Source: JACVRN01 sp963715565
Lineage (GTDB): Bacteria; Acidobacteriota; Blastocatellia; Pyrinomonadales; Pyrinomonadaceae
Direction of reading: 5' to 3'
Assembly: GCA_963715565.1 (NCBI GenBank)
Contig: OY970256.1
Location: 186,001-250,000, forward strand
Length of the DNA: 64,000 nucleotides
In this document: in pieces, positions 45,414-52,821 of the stretch
Layout: each line of letters opens with the position of its first letter
How positions within the stretch are numbered: the stretch's first letter is position 1
Position numbers and translations under genes: made by a program
The notes under the pieces: generated by a model
The model's database searches: none
What the model was told of the DNA's origin: nothing
What the model saw: the letters and a program-made list of their open reading frames with translations, nothing else

Positions 45414-46015
45414 TACAAAACCCCTCTAGCATCCTTGAGCTGCTCGCGCAGCTTCATCATTCCAAGCCGCGTGCGCGTCTTGACGGTGCCCAGCGGCTGA
45501 TTCAGCTTGACGGCAATCTCGCTGTGGCTTAAGCCCAAATAATAAGCCAGCTCTATCACCTCGCGCTGTTCGGGCGGTAGAGCATCGAGGGCGGCGCGTA
45601 CAAGCCTGCGCATTTCGGGCGCGACCATAGGGTCTTCAAACGCGGTCGCCATCTGCGCGACGCGGTCTGAAGTGTCCAACTGCTCCTTGCGCATCTCTTC
45701 CTGGCGACCCGCGCGCAAACGGTCTATGGCACGGCTGCGCGCCATCGTCACCAGCCACGCCAGAGGTTTTCCGCGACTCTGTTCATAGCGCCCGGCCTGC
45801 CGCCAGACCTGCATGTAAACGTCGAGCAAGACCTCTTCCGCCGTGCTCGCATCTCCCACAATGCGCAGCACGAGCCCGAACAGCAGCCGGTTCGAGCGGT
45901 CGTACAGCGAGGTCAGCGCGTACTGGTCTCCCTGGGCCACGCAACTGATGAGCGCGGCCCAGTCCCTATCATGCGCGTTCTGTGTCTCAGCGAGAGCTTC
46001 CGGCGCTGCCGCCAT
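45413..46015 (-). CDS. ECF sigma factor paired with ChrR-type anti-sigma
   Basis: This encodes 200 residues from ATG 46015, chosen because GGGGAGGAG lies just upstream. Region 2 (LTSLYDRSNRLLFGLVLRIVGDASTAEEVLLDVYMQVWR) and region 4 (LPPEQREVIELAYYLGLSHSEIAVKLNQPLGTVKTRTRLGMMKLREQL) are complete, in the style of ECF11/SigK-like factors. It is coupled to the following anti-sigma gene. The pair probably answers oxidative or photooxidative stress. Confidence 0.87.
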   Translation of the reverse strand: MAAAPEALAETQNAHDRDWAALISCVAQGDQYALTSLYDRSNRLLFGLVLRIVGDASTAEEVLLDVYMQVWRQAGRYEQSRGKPLAWLVTMARSRAIDRLRAGRQEEMRKEQLDTSDRVAQMATAFEDPMVAPEMRRLVRAALDALPPEQREVIELAYYLGLSHSEIAVKLNQPLGTVKTRTRLGMMKLREQLKDARGVL

Positions 46016-46184
46016 CCGGGACTCCTCCCCGGTTGAGACTACGCGACTTTGCTTGTCCTTGGATTCATTCAAGATTCTTGAAAAGTCAAAAAAATCCCAA
46101 CTCTCATAAGCGCCCGGTAATATACATCGAAGCGTGGCAGAAAGAAACAAGAGGGCTCGATAGTGGCTTGGTTTGAAATTAAAA

Positions 46185-46341
46185 GCCCCGTAGGAGCGAT
46201 GATGTTTATAGTTAGCAGATAACAGATGGAAACAAGCTCCGTAGGAGCGGCATGTAATGGATGAAGAACATGACGCTCCTACGGAGCTTGATTTTTGATG
46301 ATGACAATCAAGCTATAAACATTTAGCTCCTACGGAGCTAC
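46185..46341. repeat. nested hairpin element, GTAGGAGC family
   Basis: The inner arms AAGCTCCGTAGGAGCG (46234) and complement (46274-46289) sit inside outer arms CCCCGTAGGAGCG...TTTATAG (46187 on) and CTATAAA...GCTCCTACGGAGC (to 46338). Two similar hairpins are thus nested, suggesting one copy inserted into another. It lies in the long spacer upstream of the sigma gene. Confidence 0.8.
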
Positions 46342-46380
46342 AAACGATTTGCGTCTTCCTCCCGCGCCTCCTGTTATTGA

Positions 46381-46427
46381 TTCTCTCTGCGTAAACTCTA
46401 TGCTCTCTGCGTCTCTGCGGTGAACGC
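46381..46427. repeat. half copy of the CAGAGACGC hairpin family
   Basis: TTCTCTCTGCGTAAACTC and CTCTGCGTCTCTGCGGTGAA match one arm of the element at 51918-52007. No opposite arm is present, so this is a decayed or solo arm. It abuts the stop of the EEP gene at 46436. Confidence 0.7.
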
Positions 46428-46435
46428 TATTTGAA

Positions 46436-47653
46436 TCAGCCCGCAGGGATGAACTCAAGCACAATCGCGTCGTGGTCCGAGAGCGGCCCCTTCTCGTCTC
46501 TGAGGTTGCCAACGACTTTGGGCGAACTGTTGGGCGCGGGCCGTATGTCTCGACCGGCGAACCAGTCTAGCTTGAGCGACGCACAGCCTCCGTGGTCCTT
46601 GAGCGTCCACCTGATGAATTGGAAACACCACGCGGGAACCCAGTCGGCTAGATTGGCGTTGATAGAGAGGTCTTCGACGCTGTAATGCAGCGTGCCCACG
46701 CCCTCTTCGTTCAAAGAGCGGTAATCATAGCCGCGCTCTTCCAGCTCGCGAAAAAGCCCGCGCTCGAAGCGGCGGTCTGGATGCAGGTAGTGATCGCGTA
46801 TGACGTGATGGACGCCCATCATGACGCGCCGCCAGAAGCCTACGATTGAATAGAGGGCGCGGCGCGAATTGTAAGTCGAGGTGTTCCAGTCGCCGCCGAT
46901 GATGACGGGCAGGCGCGGATGCAAACCCTCAAGATGGTCAAGCACGAGCTTCATCTGGCGATGACGATGTCGCTGCGTAGAGTGCGCGTCCAGGTGAAGG
47001 CTCACAGCGCGAAACGTTCCGAGCGGATGACGCACATCGGCTATGACCACACGCTGCGCGCCCAGACGCTTTTCAGGCCCGCGCATTTTGTCCTTGCCGT
47101 TGGGAAGCTGTAGCGAGTGAGCATTCTCCAGCGGGTAGCGTGAAAAGAGAGCGTTGCCGTGAAGCGCCTGACGATTCTCGCCCTCCGTTTCAATCTCCAG
47201 GCCGCTGCCTTTAACTAAAGACAGGTAGCACGGCGCGAAAGCGTAATTGAGGGAAAGCGCTTCGGCAATCTCGCGCGCGACAAAACGATTAGAGCTTCGC
47301 GCCATCCCGTAATCCAGCTCCGTCAACAACAGCAAATCGCTCTCGCGTATGTCCGGATGTTCCGAGAGGACGCGCACGATGCTCTCAAATCGCGTCCCGC
47401 GCTCTATGTTCCATGCGGTCGCGCGCACGGGCTGCAACTCATCGCTCCTGTCCTCCGCAGACAGAGATGATAAATTCTCCTGTACGACGCCACCGAGCAC
47501 CCTCTCGATTTCCGCGCGATGCTGCGCGTAGAGTGGGGAAGCGTAAAGCTCCCGCGTTGAAGAAAAACGCAGGAACTCCGGCAGGACGTGTTGAAGCCCG
47601 TGGTCCAAATTAGTCGAGCCAAGCTCTTTTTTATCTGCGGTTGTGTAACTCAA
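46436..47653 (-). CDS. endonuclease/exonuclease/phosphatase (EEP) family hydrolase
   Basis: This encodes 405 residues. Metal and catalytic motifs in order are ATAWNIERG, LLLLTELDYG, AVSLHLDAHS, IIGGDWNTSTYN and GPLSDHDAIVLEF. This is the Mg-dependent phosphodiesterase fold shared by exonuclease III, sphingomyelinases and inositol phosphatases. An N-terminal extension of about 75 residues precedes the domain. There is no signal peptide. The substrate cannot be told. Confidence 0.82.
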   Translation of the reverse strand: MSYTTADKKELGSTNLDHGLQHVLPEFLRFSSTRELYASPLYAQHRAEIERVLGGVVQENLSSLSAEDRSDELQPVRATAWNIERGTRFESIVRVLSEHPDIRESDLLLLTELDYGMARSSNRFVAREIAEALSLNYAFAPCYLSLVKGSGLEIETEGENRQALHGNALFSRYPLENAHSLQLPNGKDKMRGPEKRLGAQRVVIADVRHPLGTFRAVSLHLDAHSTQRHRHRQMKLVLDHLEGLHPRLPVIIGGDWNTSTYNSRRALYSIVGFWRRVMMGVHHVIRDHYLHPDRRFERGLFRELEERGYDYRSLNEEGVGTLHYSVEDLSINANLADWVPAWCFQFIRWTLKDHGGCASLKLDWFAGRDIRPAPNSSPKVVGNLRDEKGPLSDHDAIVLEFIPAG

Positions 47654-47684
47654 AACTTTTCTAACCTTCTCATTTTTAAGACAG

Positions 47685-48151
47685 AAATTAACAGGGATGG
47701 ACAGGATACACAGGATAATAAATCAAGCAATGTCGTCTTTTGTTATCTGTGTAGTCTTCGATATTCGAGCTTGGGATTACCAAAGTTCACTAACAAGCCG
47801 ACTTCAATCCCGGTGGCCTTAAGATAATTGATAACCTGAGCTTGATGTTCAGGTCTAAGTGCAGAGACGCTTTTCAACTCTATGATAAGTTTATGCTCTA
47901 CCAGAATATCAGCGAAAAACTCGCCCACGATGACACCACGAAATTTGACCGTCAAGGGTACTTGCGCTTCGACATGAAGACCCTTTTGTCGCAAGGCAAC
48001 CATGAGTGCTTTCTCGTAAACAGACTCTAAGAACCCCGCACCAAGTTCATTAGCAACTTCAAAACAGGCTCCCAGAGCTTTATCACTCAGCTCTTCATGC
48101 AGCAATGATTTTGTTTTTATCCTGTCTATCCTGTCCATCCCTGTTTGAATC
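47685..48151 (-). mobile_element. GGACAGGATA-family element carrying a GxxExxY gene
   Basis: The unit is bounded by inverted arms of the 9-bp repeat (A/T)GGACAGGAT. The right end, read on the minus strand, is GATTCAAACAGGGATGG. The left end on the plus strand is AATTAACAGGGATGGACAGG. The short element at 54603-54750 has the same two outer ends in the same relation (GATTCAAACAGG at one side, AATTAACAGG at the other), so the ends are distinguishable. This copy encloses a complete GxxExxY gene read from the GATTCAAA end. No target duplication is evident by eye. Confidence 0.65.
47743..48138 (-). CDS. GxxExxY protein (PD-(D/E)XK nuclease-like fold)
   Basis: This encodes 131 residues if begun at the ATG in the repeat arm (MDRIDRIKTKSLLHEEL); longer and TTG-start alternatives exist. 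The family motif is GFLESVYE. A nuclease-type core is visible as FFADILVEHKLIIELKSV (Asp...Glu-x-Lys). The name comes from the GxxExxY signature, and the molecular role of the family is not settled. The gene is wholly inside the inverted arms, so it is probably the cargo or the mobilising enzyme of this element. Confidence 0.85.
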   Translation of the reverse strand: MDRIDRIKTKSLLHEELSDKALGACFEVANELGAGFLESVYEKALMVALRQKGLHVEAQVPLTVKFRGVIVGEFFADILVEHKLIIELKSVSALRPEHQAQVINYLKATGIEVGLLVNFGNPKLEYRRLHR

Positions 48152-48165
48152 CGTTTTAGCTGCAC

Positions 48166-49239
48166 TTAATTGTCCGCGCCCATCGATGGCGAACGCAGCG
48201 ACGGCACGAAAAGAACCTTGCCGCCGGTCATCTCGTTCATGTAGAGGCGCAAGCCTTCGACGGCTTCTTCGAGCGCGAGCCGCGCGCGTATCTCCGTCTT
48301 GAGGTCTGTGGCGAGCAGCTTCTGTACGCGGCGCGCTGTGCGCAGCATGTTGATGGTGCTTTGCGAGCGCATCCATTTCGTGAGCCAGAAGCCTTCGACA
48401 GTCTTGCGGTCGAAGATTAAGGAGCGCGGGTCAATCAGACAGCCTTCGCCCGAAAGCGCGCCGTAGACGATGATTGATGCTCCCTCCGGCATGGCGACGA
48501 GGACGCGGCCCGTCAGCTCGCCCGCCACCGCGTCGAAGCCGACGGTGGCATTTAGAGAATGGCACAGCTCGCGTAAGCGTTCATCAAAATCCGCACGGCT
48601 ACTGTCCACGATGTAACGCGCGCCCTGTCGCTCAAGCATCTCGACTTGCTCGCGGCGGCGCACGATGTTGATGACGGGGATATTAAAGCGGTGGCCCAGA
48701 CTTTCAACCATGCGCCCGAGCGCGCTGGCCGCCGCCGTCTGGACCACAGCGCGTGCGCCTCTAGCCTGAGCCTTGTTCATCAAGGCCCACGCTGTTATCG
48801 GATTGACGATGGTGGTCGCGCCCTGTTCGTCCGTAATCTCCTTGACGAGAGGGATGCAGTGCGAAGCTTCCGTCACCATGTATTCGGCCCATGTGCCGTC
48901 GCCGTCCGCGGGCGCGCCGCAGGCCACGCGCTTGCCCATTAGAAAGCGCGCCAGCATTCCGCCGCCCGTCTCTATCACACGCCCGCTCGCTTCAAATCCG
49001 GGGACGACGGGCAGCTCCTTTTTGACACCGTAAAGACCATGCAGGAAAGTCAGGTCCGAAGGGTTGACGGGCGAAGCACTGATACGCACGAGCACCTGAC
49101 CCGCGCGCGGGCGCGGCACGCTTCGTTCGACCACCGCAAGATTAGCGAGCGGGTCGTCGTAAGAGCGTAGCTCAAGCGCACGCATCGAGCGCGGCGCTGC
49201 GGGCTCGGTCCTGTTTTCTTCGTTCAATGAAATACCCAT
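48166..49239 (-). CDS. MDR-superfamily zinc-independent oxidoreductase
   Basis: This encodes 357 residues. An N-terminal GroES-like domain (GQVLVRISASPVNPSDLTFLHG..., VPGFEASGRVIETGGG) precedes a Rossmann domain (VVQTAAASALGRMVESLGH). There are no structural or catalytic zinc Cys, so it is more like quinone/enoyl reductases than alcohol dehydrogenases. The cofactor-binding AAASALGRM replaces the usual GxGGVG. The 15-bp space to the element at 47685-48151 lies just after its stop. Confidence 0.82.
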   Translation of the reverse strand: MGISLNEENRTEPAAPRSMRALELRSYDDPLANLAVVERSVPRPRAGQVLVRISASPVNPSDLTFLHGLYGVKKELPVVPGFEASGRVIETGGGMLARFLMGKRVACGAPADGDGTWAEYMVTEASHCIPLVKEITDEQGATTIVNPITAWALMNKAQARGARAVVQTAAASALGRMVESLGHRFNIPVINIVRRREQVEMLERQGARYIVDSSRADFDERLRELCHSLNATVGFDAVAGELTGRVLVAMPEGASIIVYGALSGEGCLIDPRSLIFDRKTVEGFWLTKWMRSQSTINMLRTARRVQKLLATDLKTEIRARLALEEAVEGLRLYMNEMTGGKVLFVPSLRSPSMGADN

Positions 49240-49245
49240 AAATGG

Positions 49246-49360
49246 ATTTTCGATTTTGGATTTGCGATTTTCGATTGGAAGAGGACAAATCTCCGATTTG
49301 AAATCTGATAAATTCTTCAGTCCTTATCCAATCGCAAATCGGCAATCGCAAATCGAAAAT
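49246..49360. repeat. hairpin element, GATTTGCGATTTTCG family
   Basis: The left arm ATTTTCGATTTTGGATTTGC (49246 on) is inverted at 49327-49360. A smaller hairpin (CAAATCTCCGATTTG) sits in the loop. It spans the gap between the MDR start (49239) and the VanX-type stop (49364), so it replaces nearly the whole promoter region of the MDR gene. Confidence 0.8.
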
Positions 49361-49363
49361 TTC

Positions 49364-50059
49364 TTACCGCCGACGAGCTATCTCCTGAAAGCTTAAATTG
49401 AGGATAGGATATTTCTGCCAATCCCTGTAATCAAAATGCCACCATTCGTTTTCGTAAACCGTAAAGCCTTCGGCTTCCATCGCGGCGCGCAAGGTGTCGC
49501 GCAGGCGTCTTTCTTCCGTCGTGCCGCCTTGATAGTTTGGATGAGCGCGCTCGGAAAAGTCGTCGTAGTCCGATGGCATCTGAACGGCCCGCCCGGTTTT
49601 GAGGTCAAAGAGCGTGAGGTCTACGGCTGCGCCGCGATTGTGGCGCGAGCCCTGTCGCGGGTCGGCTACAAAAGCTCTTTTCTCTGCGGGCGTCGAGTCC
49701 CAGAAAATCCGTGTCACGCTCCACGGGCGATAACCGTCAAAAATCATCAAGCCGTAGCCCTTCTTCCGAAGCTTGCGATTGGCGCGCACGACGGCCCGCG
49801 CCGCAGAGCGTTGCAGAAAGGCGCGAGCCTCCGTGTAGACGGGTCGGCCCAGAAAATTGTTTGATGAGGCATAGCGAATATCCAGCCGCAGGGTCGGGTC
49901 AAGCTTGACCAGCTCGACCAGCTCCGTTTTTAGAAACGGCCCCGTCTCGACGGGCGGCCTCATCTCATCCTGCGCGCGTGCCGGAGGAAGCGCAGCGACA
50001 ATCATGAGCAGACACACCCCGATGATGAAGACGAAGATTTTCGCGCGCGTCGGATGCAT
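49364..50059 (-). CDS. VanX/DdpX-type D-Ala-D-Ala dipeptidase, exported
   Basis: This encodes 231 residues from ATG 50059; the frame extends upstream into a repeat element and that part is not taken as coding. A signal peptide ends near ARAQ. Zinc and catalytic residues are SRHNRGAAVDLTLF (SxHxxGxAxD) and ENEWWHFDYRDW (ExxWH). The enzyme splits D-Ala-D-Ala in the periplasm, for wall recycling or turnover. No van regulatory or ligase genes are near, so vancomycin resistance is not implied. Confidence 0.87.
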   Translation of the reverse strand: MHPTRAKIFVFIIGVCLLMIVAALPPARAQDEMRPPVETGPFLKTELVELVKLDPTLRLDIRYASSNNFLGRPVYTEARAFLQRSAARAVVRANRKLRKKGYGLMIFDGYRPWSVTRIFWDSTPAEKRAFVADPRQGSRHNRGAAVDLTLFDLKTGRAVQMPSDYDDFSERAHPNYQGGTTEERRLRDTLRAAMEAEGFTVYENEWWHFDYRDWQKYPILNLSFQEIARRR

Positions 50060-50074
50060 CAGGAATGAAGCCCC

Positions 50075-50165
50075 AAGTCCCAAGTCCAAAGTCTCAAGTC
50101 AAAAAAAAGACGGTTTGCGATTTTAGTTTTGAGACCTGGGACTTTGGACTTGGGACTTGGGACTT
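50075..50165. repeat. hairpin element, AAGTCCAAAGTCCC family, copy 1
   Basis: The left arm AAGTCCCAAGTCCAAAGTC (50075-50100) is inverted at 50131-50165. The loop begins CTCAAGTCAAAAAAAAGACG. It lies just upstream of the dipeptidase start. Confidence 0.85.
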
Positions 50166-50167
50166 TT

Positions 50168-50434
50168 CTATTGCACCGTCGCGGGCAGGAGCGAAGCCCT
50201 GCGATCCGTGGCGATGGCGTAGCCGTCTCCTATCTGTCCTATCAAGCCATGAAAATGTATGTCCGTGCCCGAAAGCACCAAGAGGACATCGCCCGCGTGA
50301 TAACGCGGATTGTCCATCTGGAAACGAATCACGGTCGCGCGACCGTTCTCCTGCTCCACGGCCTCGAAGGCGAAGTTGTCGGCGTCTACAACATAAGTCA
50401 AAGAATTATTAACGCTATTTTGCTCATCAGGCAT
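50168..50434 (-). CDS. small unknown protein between two copies of one hairpin family
   Basis: This encodes 88 residues. The ATG follows GAGG by about 8 nt. The composition is soluble, with no helix pair or metal site; β-rich segments are LTYVVDADNFAFEAVEQENG and GDVLLVLSGTDIHFHGLIGQ. I do not recognise it. Two copies of the AAGTCCAAAGTCCC element flank it in the same orientation (3 bp after its stop and 85 bp before its start). Confidence 0.5.
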   Translation of the reverse strand: MPDEQNSVNNSLTYVVDADNFAFEAVEQENGRATVIRFQMDNPRYHAGDVLLVLSGTDIHFHGLIGQIGDGYAIATDRRASLLPATVQ

Positions 50435-50518
50435 TCAGTTAACCTCGAATCATAAAATGAAAGCTCACGTAAAAAGCTTCGTTAGTTTTGGTCACACAAG
50501 GGGACGGGGGATTATAAC

Positions 50519-50605
50519 AAGTCCCAAGTCCAAAGTCCCAAATCTCAAGTCAAAAGACAGTTTCTTTCTTTAGACTTCGGACTTTGGACTTGGGACTCGG
50601 GACTT
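50519..50605. repeat. hairpin element, AAGTCCAAAGTCCC family, copy 2
   Basis: The arms at 50519-50551 and 50573-50605 invert AAGTCCCAAGTCCAAAGTCC. The loop CTCAAGTCAAAAGACAGTTT matches that of copy 1, so the two are in direct orientation. It ends 4 bp before the zinc-ribbon gene's stop codon. Confidence 0.85.
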
Positions 50606-50608
50606 CGT

Positions 50609-50983
50609 TTAGCCGATGCGCGTGCGGCACATGGGACAGACGCGCTGCTCCTCTTTCATCAGGAGGCCAATCCAGAAGAGCGGGAGACAGAAAATCAGGA
50701 GCGACGCAAAGACTATCCAGCCTGCAAGGGAAATCTGTTTCGACATCACGGGCGGATAGGTCGAAGCGCAGTTCGGACACCTGTAGCCGCCCGTCGCCAC
50801 ACCCGGCGGGCTGTAAGCTTCCATGCCTTGCGGCCCTTGGGCCATGCCCACGCCCTGCGCCGACGGGGGCGCGTAGTCGCGTACATCCGTGCCCTCGCGC
50901 CGGTTTCCCATCACCGTCCCGCAGTAGCGGCAGATGCGCGTTGTCTCGTCGTTAACCCTGCCACAGTTGCTGCAAGTAATCAT
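50609..50983 (-). CDS. zinc-ribbon and LITAF-like membrane protein
   Basis: This encodes 124 residues. The N-terminal ribbon is CSNCGRVNDETTRICRYCG. The C-terminal unit is split by a hydrophobic helix: YRCPNCASTYPP, then a membrane-like LAGWIVFASLLIFCLPLFWI, then CPMCRTRIG. That is the LITAF pattern, in which the helix dips into the membrane beside the zinc site. The bacterial role is unknown. Confidence 0.7.
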   Translation of the reverse strand: MITCSNCGRVNDETTRICRYCGTVMGNRREGTDVRDYAPPSAQGVGMAQGPQGMEAYSPPGVATGGYRCPNCASTYPPVMSKQISLAGWIVFASLLIFCLPLFWIGLLMKEEQRVCPMCRTRIG

Positions 50984-51054
50984 TCCTGATCCAGTGTCCT
51001 CACATCGCTTAGCGAAAATGTCTGTGCCGAAAGCAGAGTGTAAAGGAAAAAGCC

Positions 51055-51129
51055 CGTAAATGGTAAATGGTAAATCGTGAATAGAGAAAGACCGCTCTTC
51101 TATTTACGATTCACGATTTACCATTTACG
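51055..51129. repeat. hairpin element, GGTAAATGGTAAATCG family
   Basis: The arm CGTAAATGGTAAATGGTAAA (51055 on) is inverted at 51099-51129. It ends 8 bp before the methyltransferase start codon, and no ribosome site can be seen in between. The mRNA leader thus begins with the hairpin, or the message is leaderless. Confidence 0.8.
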
Positions 51130-51137
51130 ATTAATGC

Positions 51138-51908
51138 ATGAGAAATCCTACGGAACGCTTTTCCAATAAGGTCGAGCATTACATCAAGTACAGGCCAGAT
51201 TATCCGCCGGAGACGATTGAGCTGTTCCGTGCTGAATGCGGATTAGAGCCCGCGTCCGTCATCGCAGACGTAGGCTCCGGCACGGGCATCCTGTCCGAGA
51301 TGTTCCTGCGCAACGGGAATATGGTTTACGGCGTCGAGCCGAACAGGGAAATGCGCGAAGCTGGAGAGCGATTGCTCGCGGGCTATGAAAATTTTGTAAG
51401 CATCGAAGGCGCAGCCGAGGCCACGAATCTCAAAGACCAGAGCGTCGATTTCATCACCGCCGCGCAAGCCTTTCACTGGTTTGATAGAACAAGAGCGCGG
51501 CGCGAATTCCTGCGCATACTCAAACCGGGAGGCTGGACCGTTTTTCTCTGGAACGACCGGCGCACAGACTCGACGCCCTTTCTGGAAGCTTATGAAAAAC
51601 TGCTGCTGGAATACGGGACGGACTACACCATCGTCAACCACACGCAGGTCGATGCAAGCGTCATCGCTTCATTTTTCGCGCCCGGTAATTTCCGCTCGAA
51701 GGTTTTGGAGAATCGTAAGGACATGGATTTTGATGGGCTGAGGGGAAGGCTGCTGTCTTCGTCTTACATTCCCGATGAAGATCATCCCCGTTATCTACCG
51801 ATGCTCGAACGGCTCGAAGAAATCTTTCGCGCCCATGAAAGAAACGGGAAGGTCGCCTTTGAATACGACACACGGATTTATTACGGACAGCTTCAGCCGC
51901 TCGAATGA
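51138..51908 (+). CDS. class I SAM-dependent methyltransferase
   Basis: This encodes 256 residues with the Rossmann methyltransferase motifs: ADVGSGTGILSEMFLRNG (motif I), GVEPNREM (acidic end of β2) and FITAAQAFHWFD...LKPGG (motifs IV-V). The AQAFHWFD box is typical of UbiE/ubiquinone-type and unknown small-molecule methyltransferases. The substrate cannot be told. There is no operon partner. Confidence 0.85.
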   Translation: MRNPTERFSNKVEHYIKYRPDYPPETIELFRAECGLEPASVIADVGSGTGILSEMFLRNGNMVYGVEPNREMREAGERLLAGYENFVSIEGAAEATNLKDQSVDFITAAQAFHWFDRTRARREFLRILKPGGWTVFLWNDRRTDSTPFLEAYEKLLLEYGTDYTIVNHTQVDASVIASFFAPGNFRSKVLENRKDMDFDGLRGRLLSSSYIPDEDHPRYLPMLERLEEIFRAHERNGKVAFEYDTRIYYGQLQPLE

Positions 51909-51917
51909 CAAGCGGAA

Positions 51918-52007
51918 TTCACCGCAGAGACGCAGAGGGCGCAGAGATGCCGCAGAGAAATTCAACTCTCTGCGTTTCCTCTGCACTCTCTGCGTCTCTG
52001 CGGTGAA
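51918..52007. repeat. hairpin element, CAGAGACGC family, copy 3
   Basis: The arms TTCACCGCAGAGACGCAGAG and complement surround the loop, which on the minus strand reads CAGAGAGTTGAATTTCTCTG. The loop thus matches copies 1 and 2 but the element is inverted. It starts 10 bp after the methyltransferase stop, between convergent genes. Confidence 0.85.
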
Positions 52008-52119
52008 GGGTGGTCGCACTGACACTTAATTATAAATTGCTACAGCAAGAGGCGTGCGGTAGGCAGAAATAGCCACCGCACGCCTCTTTGTTTCAGCCCC
52101 GGCTCGTCTTGTTCTTATC

Positions 52120-52491
52120 TTACGGTGCGCTGACGGGTGCGCTCGCCTGAGCAACCACAATCCGCTGGCTCTCGCCACGGAAGCTAATCCCGCGCAGCTC
52201 GTTCTGCGTCCCGTTCGTGATGGTGTTGACCTCAGTGCGGTCAGCCTTATCCGTGCGGGCTTCCATCTTCGCAGTCGTCTTGGCAACAACTTTCTTGCCC
52301 TTCATGATGAGCAACTCTCCGGTCTGCTCGTCGAATTTCAACTTGTACTGACCCTTCTTGACGAGTGTCCCGTTGATGGTCACATCCTGGGTCAGGTTGA
52401 GGGTTTCGGTTCGCTCCTTAGCGACGACTGCGATGGACATAAGTGCGCACACGACTACGGCGATAACCACCTGGTTAATCTTGCTTCTCAT
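52120..52491 (-). CDS. small secreted protein of unknown function
   Basis: This encodes 123 residues with a signal peptide ending VVAKERT-like. The mature part resembles a small β-barrel type common in Acidobacteriota (VTINGTLVKKGQYKLKFDEQTGELLIMKGKKVVAKT). The ATG follows AGGAG. It stands alone; the function is unknown. Confidence 0.6.
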   Translation of the reverse strand: MRSKINQVVIAVVVCALMSIAVVAKERTETLNLTQDVTINGTLVKKGQYKLKFDEQTGELLIMKGKKVVAKTTAKMEARTDKADRTEVNTITNGTQNELRGISFRGESQRIVVAQASAPVSAP

Positions 52492-52821
52492 TTTTTTATT
52501 CTCCTCTTAGTTGGTCAGGCTCGAAGGCTGCGGCCTCCTACAGTTGTTAGGCGACAGGTTAAGAAATTACGTTTTAAGAGAACCGAATGATGACCGAAAG
52601 ATGTCGCTCTCTCGCATGCCCTTCGTAGCTCTCTATATCTACAAACACCGCGTGGGCCAATTTCGTGGCAAAAATTTTGCGCTGCCCGAACTTTTTTTCA
52701 AAGCCCTTTTTGGGCCAAGCCCTCGCTTCTCATATCTAAAGACGTTTGCGGGCGAGAAATATTAACAACCGTGCAGCAGACCTTTTGTTATCATCCTTAA
52801 ATTACCCTGGAGGACGAGGCG
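52492..52821. other. 330-bp spacer without a supported gene
   Basis: The spacer lies between the divergent small secreted gene and the aminotransferase gene. I find the ribosome site of the latter (GGAGG near 52809) and no repeat-family member. It presumably contains both promoters. Confidence 0.5.

Noticed and set aside
48105..48302. Frame translating as repeated LSCLSCPSL
   Set aside because: It is the translated arm of the GGACAGGATA element, not a gene.
49364..50059. Vancomycin resistance locus suggested by the VanX-type dipeptidase
   Set aside because: There is no vanH, vanA-type ligase or two-component genes nearby; such dipeptidases are common wall-recycling enzymes.
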